Assembly (NCBI GenBank): GCA_916700875.1
Contig: CAKAKS010000034.1
Span: 11,924,195 to 11,988,194, forward strand
DNA: 64,000 bases
Reading direction: 5' to 3'
Origin: Sebastes aleutianus
Lineage: Eukaryota > Chordata > Actinopteri > Perciformes > Sebastidae
Under the pieces are notes generated by a model that searched no databases, had not been told where the DNA came from, and saw only the letters and a list, made by a program, of their open reading frames with translations. The translations under genes and the position numbers were made by a program. Shown here piece by piece: positions 57,301 through 64,000 of the stretch. Positions within the stretch are counted from its first letter, which is position 1. Each line of letters opens with the position of its first letter.

Positions 57301-60300
57301 GATTCCTCTTCAACCTTGGTCTCCTCATCGTCAGAATCAGAGGTCTTCCTAGTCCTCTTTTTGGGTCCACCCATACACATCAGAGCCTCCCAGGAGACAG
57401 AGGTGTCCATTTTCTTCTTGGGCTCCTCAGTGCTGCTGACCAGTTTCTCAGTGTTTTCAGTCTTTGGCTCTTCCTCAGTTGGCTTATCCTCCTTAGCCTC
57501 CTCCTCAACACTCTTATCTGCTAACGGGGCGCTCTCAGAAGAGGACAGCGTGGCTGACTTTGCTTGTTTCTCAGCTGTGGCTTCATCTTCGCTCTCAGAT
57601 GACCTTTTTACGCGCCTCTTGGGTGTTACTAGTTTCTTGAAGGAGGACCAGGCAATGATGCCCTCTTTTTTCTTCTCTCCATCAGAGGCAACTTCACCAT
57701 CTGTCTCTTGGCTGGACTCATTCTGGGTCACCTCCACAGCAATGACGTGCTCTCCTGACTCCTCGGGAGATGAGGGCCCGCTGTCGGCTTTTGGAGCCTC
57801 TGCTGACTCGGTGGAGGATTGAAGCTGCTCAGCTGCCTGCTCCCCAGACTCGGCGGTATTTGCCTCGGCGGTATTTGCCTCGGCGGTCTTCGCCTCAGCA
57901 GCCTTCGCCTCAGCAGCCTTCGCCTCAGCAGCCTTCGCCTCAGCGTCTTTCTTGTTCTTCTGTTTCTTAGTTGAGAGCTTCTTCAAGCCAGCTCCAGTGA
58001 AGAGCTTCTTCAGGGGGCTTCCCTGGGGTTTAGCCTTCTCCTGTGATGACAGCAGCTCAGCCTCAGACGTCACCTCTGCTGGAGCCTTCTCCTCTTCAGC
58101 ACTAGGTTCAGCCTTTTCCTCCTCTGGTTTGGTCTCATCAGTAGCAGCTGAGGGTTCAACAGTGACCTCTGGCTCTGGGGCAGTCTCTGATTTCACTTCC
58201 TCTGGAGTTGCTGGTGCCTCCTCTTTAGTTTCTTGCTCCACCTCATCCTTCTCTTCCTTTTCCTCCACAGCAGCAGTTTCTTCTGTCTTGGCTGCCTCCT
58301 CCTCAACAGCTGCCTCCTTGTCTTCCTCCTCTTTTGGCTTCTTGATGCTGGCTTTCTTTCTCAGGTTAGAGAAGAGTCCTCCACTGAAGAGCTTCCTGAA
58401 GGGGGACAGGGTTGTTTCTTCCTTCTCAGCTCCTTCATCCTTAACTGCTTCATCAGTAGGTTCAGCGGCAGTGCCTTCAGCAGGAGCATCGGTGGTTTCA
58501 GCTTCATCTTTAATGACTTCAGCCTCAGGAGTAGACGCCTCTGTATCCGCCTCTTTTTCTTCAGTTGTGCTCTTCTCCTCAGCAGTGGCAGCCTCTTCCT
58601 CCTTTGTAGGCTCATCAGTCCCACTAACCTCCTCTCCTTCTTTATCTTTGACTGTGAGCAGCTTCACAGGGTCTTTCTCCTCACTTTTGTCCTTCTTCAG
58701 TGTGAACTTAAAGCCCACAAAGCGGAAGATCTTCTTGAAGCCCACTTCGCTGGCTTCATCGGGTTTCTCCTCAGCTGCTTTCTCCTCAACAGCGGAGATG
58801 TCGTTGGCATCAGGCGACTCTTTCTCCACTTTCTCGCCGTTCACTTGAGGAGCCACTTCACCCTGGATGGTGTCCATGGTCTCAGGAGCCTCCTCCTTCT
58901 GAGCCACACCATCTGGCTGGCCAACTGAAATGACAAGAAAAGAAGCAGCTTTGATGAAGATATTGATCGGTTTTCTTGCTTCAGTTTTACTATTTCCTCT
59001 TAAAGCTCCCACTGTGCTACAGAAACATCACTAATGATGTTCCCATGACATTCAAATGAAATTGCTGACCAGAGCTACGATTTGTAACTTGCAATTCAAC
59101 ATATTTTGGTAATGAAATCATTAGGAAACCAATCTGCGTTCAATAAAAATCTCTATGTGATTACTCTGAGGAGAAACAGGAGAATGTCTCATTGCCATCT
59201 GCGTTTAATCAGAGACGTTGTACAGAAAGTATTTGCTGAGATGCCGACCCCTTGAGTAGATTTTATCAAGCATAGGACTACTTAATTGATTATTAGAAAA
59301 TTAGATTGCAATTTGGCCCAGCTAATCCTGGGCTAAGTAAACACGCCAGACCTATAACACAACCTTGCAATGGTGCATTGTGTGAGAACCACTTCTACTT
59401 TCTTTTGATGGCTAAACTGGATCACTTATTCAATTCCCTGGTAGTTATACAAATGTAAGAGAGATGCTGTATTATCAGCTGAGATAAGAGACGTATACAC
59501 ACATACACAACACATACACACAATATCTGCCTGCCATGTCTATCTGTGTTTTGACAGAGGAAGGCGTAGGGGGGATGACGACCTGCCAGTGTTTGCAGCT
59601 TTTCTTCTTTTCTCCTCAGATCTCACTACAGTCTGGACAACCTCACATCTGATACCCCTGGACTCTCAAAACAAATTCCCAGGCCTTTTAATGCCTAGCT
59701 ATCAGCTTACCTGATTACACACACTGGGAAACACAAAGACACACATGCACTCCCCTAAAACCATGCACACTGTGGGAATTAACCTCCTTCACAAAAAGGC
59801 AGGACTGTCCTCGACCAAAGAAATTATTAGTCGTCTAACACTCGCACAATTTTGTCGACTAAAGGATTAGTTGATTTAATCGACAGATCTGTAAAACTCC
59901 ACAAAGAATCACACAGAAGCACCACTTTAAATCTTGTGTTTACCAGAGATATGCTCATAAGTTTCCTGGATGTGAGTCATTCAGCATGAAAAAAGCATAC
60001 TATTCGACTAAAGAAATTATGGTCGACTAAGACCAAAATGACCGATTAGTCGACTAATCGACTAAGACATCGCAGCTCTATAAAAATGCAATGTAAAAAA
60101 CAATGTATTTGATCCCAATTCCCAGTTTCGTTATAGTATCTGCTATGATCATTTGATTCAGTTTGTAAACAAATCTGTGAAAGATGGTTCTTGTCTCACA
60201 CAAAAATGTAAAACTACGCGCCCACGTGTCCACATCCTTTCCCAAATTATAGGCATGAAGCTTCACCCAGTAGCACTGCATTCCTGGAATATTTTAGCAT

Positions 60301-62992
60301 TAAAATAGAAAAAATATTATGTCTAGAAATTAGGTAAAACCTCACAAAACACTGATGTGTTTCACACTAAATTTAAAATAAAGAAGTGCTTTCATACACT
60401 AATGTTAGTAGTAATTAGTCAGGGCACGCCCATATCTTATGTATAGATTTGACTTGAGAGGAATGCGAGCTATGCTGTTCAGTCTGTGTTTGGGAAGATT
60501 ATTTTAGGATGCTCTAAACATAAGCTCAATTTAAATGCCAGGGGACTTCAAGAATGTTTGTTTGTTTTTCAGTCAAACTGTGTCTCGACTGTAGGATTCA
60601 AACCAAACAATACAGGCCTCTACTACGATTACCCCCTCCTTAAAGTAAAAAAAAAAGTCCCAATCTCCTTGACCCAAATTCCACCACAGCAGGATGGATG
60701 GGGACCCACCCCCCATCCCAAGACAAACACAATAGCCTTCTAACCCTCTCTGGCCTCCCAAAATAAAGGAAGGGGGGTGGTCAACTTTTCTATTATCAAG
60801 ACACACAGCAGCTTGGGAGAAGATTGCTGACTTGACCAAATTGGTGTAAACATGAATAAAGAAAGGGTGATTTATAAAATACAGCAGTGTCACATGGCAG
60901 TCTCTCACAGAGGTGTGTTATTTTCAGGGTCCAATCATGTGGTTGTTAAGCAAGCAGGTAAATCCAGAAGAACAACAACAGCATATAAAGAGCAGTCTGT
61001 GGTCATCTAATATGAAACACAAATTCAGCTCAATTATAGTTAGTGTACATAATTACACCAGCTCCTCTAAGCTGTTTTCAATGATGGCGCAGTACAGAGG
61101 TTTTTGAATGAAGACGTCTGGGTGTATGTGAGAGGGTTCGCACTGTTGGTAAGCCAGACGAAGCCATGTGTATCTACATGGATAATAAAACAGGACTCAT
61201 GTTGATTTAACAGACTACTGGCATCTCTCTGGTCTTTTTGATCTTTGTTTTCCGGCCAAACTTTTTTTTTTTCACAGGCACACAACTAGATTGATTTGGT
61301 TTGCGGTGGGGGGCGGTTAATGTGTGGTGGAGGAGGGTGGGTGTTTTGAATAACGACTGTACCAGAAAGAATGTGAATGTGAGTGGTGAGGCTACAGGGG
61401 GCGAAGAGGGGACAGTTAGGAGATGAAGGGATGGCGCTAGGGGGGATAGGGGGTATGCCCCGGGGCCGAAGCCCTAACTCACTTTAGAGGGTGTTACATA
61501 TCTCAGACACACACATTCATAGTTGAAATGCTTCTCTCTGCCGCCGTTGTTTGTGTGCCAGTGTGAAAGCATCTAGTAAGGCGATGCTCTCGTATTAAAT
61601 ATCATCGCCGCAGCCAAAAGATGATTGTTGTAAATCTACTCCAGTCTCCAGTGAGATCAGATAATGTTTCTGTTGTGGCTGTTGCAGCACTAGTGTGTGT
61701 TTGTGTGTTGTTTGAGACAGGCGGGGGGGTGAGGGGCAGCTGAATGGCAGCTATTCTTTCTATACACTATTTACAAACTTTGCCAAATATATGCAAATCC
61801 TTGTTGTAATTATCAGTCTGGAGCAGAAGCCCTTTAAACAAAAGAAGTCAGTTAAAAAGAGGGCATCCCCCCACACCCTCCCCCAACAGACCCCATACTA
61901 GCGCCCCCTCTCTGTATCAAAGGTGTGGTCAAAGCGTCTCCGAGGCTCCGAGGGACCAGACACATCGACAATACCCACTGGTTGCACCGTTTATCTCCAT
62001 TAAGTCTGATGTGAATTAGCCCACAGCAAAACACAAACAGTGCTTTGGTATCTCATTCATGTGCAGAGACCAAAAACCTGAGGTCACCACCAAGCAAAAC
62101 ATTCCCGACCTGCTCAATTTGAACCATCACTCCCAGTTATGACCTGGAGAAGAATCAAACTTGGCATGCAATTAATTTCATACGCCCCCCTCTTTCCTCC
62201 CTCCCTACCTTCTGTGGCTAAGCTGAATAACCCCACTGGGAATTAGGATCTCACTCTAATCTAATGAAACACTTCACATGACGGGACACAAGGAGCTGGC
62301 TCGCACGGTGATGTGAGCTAAAAGCAGGGCTTTGAAAATGTTTCTATAAATGCATCTTCTATCTGGCAGCTGTCACTGTGTGAAATTATTTTCCCAACAA
62401 TAAGTTTGGCCGTAGTAAAGGATGTATACTTCAGAGTTCAGGGCACCCACTTGGCCAGAGATGGTACACTGGGTGGTATCTGTAGTACAGTCGATAAACA
62501 GGCTTGGCTACTAAAGGGGACGAAAAAGGGGGATGTTTTCTTGTAGATTCTGTAAAGCTGGTGATGCACAAGAATGATGAAGGAACACTTGATGATACAC
62601 TTTTAAATTTAAGCTCATAAACAGAGTAAAATAAAAGTTAATGAAATGAGACAGCATTTAAACATGATTTTACTTTCTACATACATGATGAGGCTCTGTA
62701 TTGGCCAAAGCAAAACCATCACCCACCAAGTCAGAGCATCTACAAACCCCTATGCTAACTAACCACACCCTCAGGACAACAATGCCTTCAGCTAGAGTCA
62801 CTCATGTGAGGAGAAACCACTGCTTTGGGTTTCAGACACATCCTGAAAAAATGACTAGTTTCAACTTAAATTATATTGATACTTTAAAGTAGAGCAGTCA
62901 CACATTTTTAGCAAAGTTAAAGAGAAACATTTTAATTAATGAGACTTTAGTGAATCATTGTTCTTACCTGTTAAAGTTATTGTTCCAAGCAT
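54396..62992 (-). CDS. akap12: A-kinase anchor protein 12 (gravin/SSeCKS), beta-type isoform
   Basis: A membrane-associated scaffold that binds PKA, PKC and calmodulin and organises signalling at the cell cortex. Two coding exons on the minus strand: 62968-62992 (8 codons, MLGTITLT) and 54396-58924, joined at phase 1 (G/TT), giving 1517 residues. The start matches the mammalian beta isoform (MLGTITIT-VGQ). Conserved segments: VGFKKIFRFVGFKFTLKK (about residues 69-86); polybasic MARCKS-like patches near 58330-58420 (FRKLFSGGLFSNLRKK), 57955-58040 (SPLKKLFTGAGLKKLSTKK) and 57590-57660 (FKKLVTPKRRVKR); DTSVSWEAL; DTPAVVPLSEYED; and RSPSWIP. The rest is acidic and low-complexity, with internal repeats. 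Amphipathic helices near the C terminus (AEVMAQVIEVIEEAVKEI, 54432-54485) are candidate PKA RII-binding sites. An upstream alpha-type N-terminal exon would lie outside the window. Confidence 0.95.
54432..54485 (-). other. akap12: Candidate PKA RII-binding amphipathic helix of Akap12
   Basis: The last 34 residues contain AEVMAQVIEVIEEAVKEI, with hydrophobic residues spaced 3-4 apart and acidic residues opposite, the pattern of AKAP RII-binding helices. Mammalian AKAP12 has its RII site near the C terminus (LVQNIIQTAVDQF). A similar helix, SMVIAQAVIQEAMDKV, is encoded near 55223-55275. Confidence 0.55.
55288..55602 (-). repeat. akap12: Five 63-bp tandem units coding 21-residue repeats in akap12
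   Basis: Units start at 55288, 55351, 55414, 55477 and 55540, each coding EVTEETSEKTEEVKEDVQ plus three residues. In protein order the ends are TTN, QTS, PTS, QTS, PTS. The region is very acidic and predicted helical or disordered. No frameshift. Confidence 0.95.
57851..57945 (-). repeat. akap12: 15-bp tandem repeat coding AEAKA/AEANT pentads in akap12
   Basis: Six or more imperfect units of 15 bp encode alanine-glutamate-rich pentapeptides (KAAEAKAAEAK, then NTAEANTAES) upstream of the SPLKKLF basic patch in genome order. Typical of replication slippage within a disordered segment. Confidence 0.9.
58925..62967 (-). other. akap12: akap12 first intron, with one degenerate repeat
   Basis: The 4.04 kb intron has donor gtaaga and acceptor tttcag. 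A repeat of about 277 bp at 59804-60080 has inverted ends with cgactaa motifs (tcgaccaaagaaattattag / tcgactaatcgactaag). No other coding sequence was recognised; the open frames near 60486-60743 and 61852-62034 have no domain support. Confidence 0.7.
59804..60080. mobile_element. MITE-like repeat with tcgacta-type ends
   Basis: The left portion has gtcctcgaccaaagaaattattagtcg and the right portion gattagtcgactaatcgactaag, with a non-coding middle. Located in the first akap12 intron. Confidence 0.55.
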
Positions 62993-63892
62993 TTGGTAAA
63001 AGTAAAAAAAATCTCTTTAAAAAAATGACAAAAATAAAAAAAGATTTACAATTTTTAGATGATTAAAAAATATATTTGAAAAATTAGTTTTCCTTCACTT
63101 CTGTGCACACTCAGTAAAAATCTGTTTGCTTCTTGGCTCGGTCTTCACTAGTAAACTCAGTCTGAGTGCAGAGGCTGTCTCTCTCTTCCAGCGCTTCTCA
63201 GCCAGTATGAACAGCAGAGAGGGCTCCACACACATTTCAACAGACTGACACACATGTCATGCTGGGACCACCCCTGCCTCCCTCTTCCTCCCACCTCCCT
63301 CTCCTTTCTTCAGCTGTTCTGAATGAGCCCCCTCCTCCTCCTCCCCCTCCCCCTCCTCATCCGCTCCCCCTCCTCCCTCAGAGCTCACTGTCCAGCCGGG
63401 ATGACTGGAGCTCATCATGTGATTTTTCAAGGAAGCATTTGTCACCTTTCCCTTCCAGAAAACAGCAACTATTGTACATGTCCATAAAACCCCCCTCCCT
63501 TAATTCCTCATGCTGTTTCATACAGACAAACTCATACACATTGTTTCTCTGGAGGATAATGGGGGAAGGTAGGGGGGGGGGGTACAGTCTCCTACAGTCT
63601 GTGGCCTTAATACTCATGTGTCCTGAAAAGGCACTTTCTCACAAATACCAACTGAAAAACAGCTCCCTTCCCATCTTCTCTCCTTTCTACTCCCCCATTT
63701 TTCTGGAGGCAACCAGGCTCTCCCCCGTATCTCATGGCTCATGTCACTAGTCGTGGAGCAATGTTGACAGAGGCAACCCAAGGGGAATTTCAGGATTTCA
63801 CTTAGGAGTTTTGGATTTTACATTTAGAAATGGTTGATTTTGAGTTCCCAAATCCCAGTTCTTTAAAGCAAAATTGATAAAATACTAATTTA
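62993..63892 (-). promoter_or_regulatory. akap12: akap12 beta 5' UTR and upstream region
   Basis: Sequence upstream of the beta-type first exon. It holds a C/T-rich polypyrimidine tract at 63328-63380 (cctcctcctcctccccctcc type). No TATA box or TSS can be fixed. No other gene is recognised; the open frame across 63259-63750 is a by-product of the pyrimidine tract. Confidence 0.35.
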
Positions 63893-64000
63893 AGGCTGCA
63901 ACTAACGATTATTTTCTTTGCCGGATATACCTGGCGAATATTTTCTCGATTAGTTGTTTGATCTATAAAATGTCAGAAAATGGTGAAAAATGTTGATCAG
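63893..64000. mobile_element. Interspersed repeat cut by the window edge
   Basis: It starts taaggctgcaactaacgatt and continues with tctataaaatgtcagaaaatggtgaaaa. This is the end of the family also present, inverted, at 52410-52745. Confidence 0.7.

Noticed and set aside
57952..58848. 298-codon plus-strand frame and similar long plus-strand frames across 54409-58928
   Set aside because: They are antisense shadows of the akap12 exon, made open by its biased Glu/Ala codons; Ser/Phe-rich, with no domain.
58925..59012. ATG-initiated extension of the akap12 large exon (MGALRGNSK...)
   Set aside because: A tttcag acceptor lies at 58925, the residues before VGQ do not match AKAP12, and the 8-codon exon at 62968-62992 supplies the correct conserved start.
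63259..63750. 163-codon Pro-rich frame upstream of akap12
   Set aside because: Produced by the CCT-rich tract; no splice or domain support.

Overview
The window is vertebrate, almost certainly percomorph teleost, genomic DNA. Short phase-consistent exons sit between GT-AG introns, TIR-bearing DNA transposons of fish type are abundant, and the proteins match fish orthologues. Five protein-coding genes are recognised, in the order syne1 (+, 3' part only), esr1 (-), armt1 (-), zbtb2 (+), akap12 (-). This is the conserved SYNE1-ESR1-ARMT1-ZBTB2-AKAP12 block known from human 6q25, with matching relative orientations. CCDC170 and RMND1, which lie inside this block in human, are not visible here.

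Region by region. 1-8320: the last 12 coding exons of syne1 (nesprin-1 giant), covering C-terminal spectrin-like repeats, a 69-nt cassette exon equivalent to the DV23 segment, and the KASH anchor ending in PPPI. 8321-10440: syne1 3' UTR and an AT-rich minisatellite. 10440-23462: esr1 (estrogen receptor alpha), nine coding exons running leftwards, tail-to-tail with syne1, with an inverted block of the same minisatellite in its last intron. 23463-25870: no gene seen. 25870-30749: armt1 (acidic residue methyltransferase, DUF89), five coding exons, with two transposon-like elements in introns. 31-38.5 kb: a repeat-dense gene desert with MITE-like elements, a LINE tail, nested insertions, a duplicated 343-bp unit and a Tc1 fragment. 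38.56-39.33 kb: GC-rich probable zbtb2 promoter and 5' UTR exons. 39.9-40.5 kb: a large foldback palindrome. 42566-45033: zbtb2 coding region (two coding exons) followed by a 2.9 kb 3' UTR. 48118-49738: a full-length but frameshifted Tc1-like transposon. 50010-62992: akap12 (gravin/SSeCKS), with a spliced 3' UTR, one 4.5 kb coding exon and an 8-codon first exon equivalent to the mammalian beta isoform. 63-64 kb: akap12 upstream region.

The genes do not form a pathway. They act in nucleus-cytoskeleton anchoring (syne1), estrogen signalling (esr1), carboxyl methylation of acidic residues (armt1), transcriptional repression (zbtb2) and PKA/PKC scaffolding (akap12). They are together because the chromosome block is conserved. 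No novel enzymatic, defence or RNA system was found. The most unusual material is structural: three dispersed blocks of one minisatellite in opposite orientations around the syne1/esr1 tails, several long inverted-repeat elements in introns, a perfect 18-bp hairpin, and a higher-order tandem repeat inside the akap12 coding exon.
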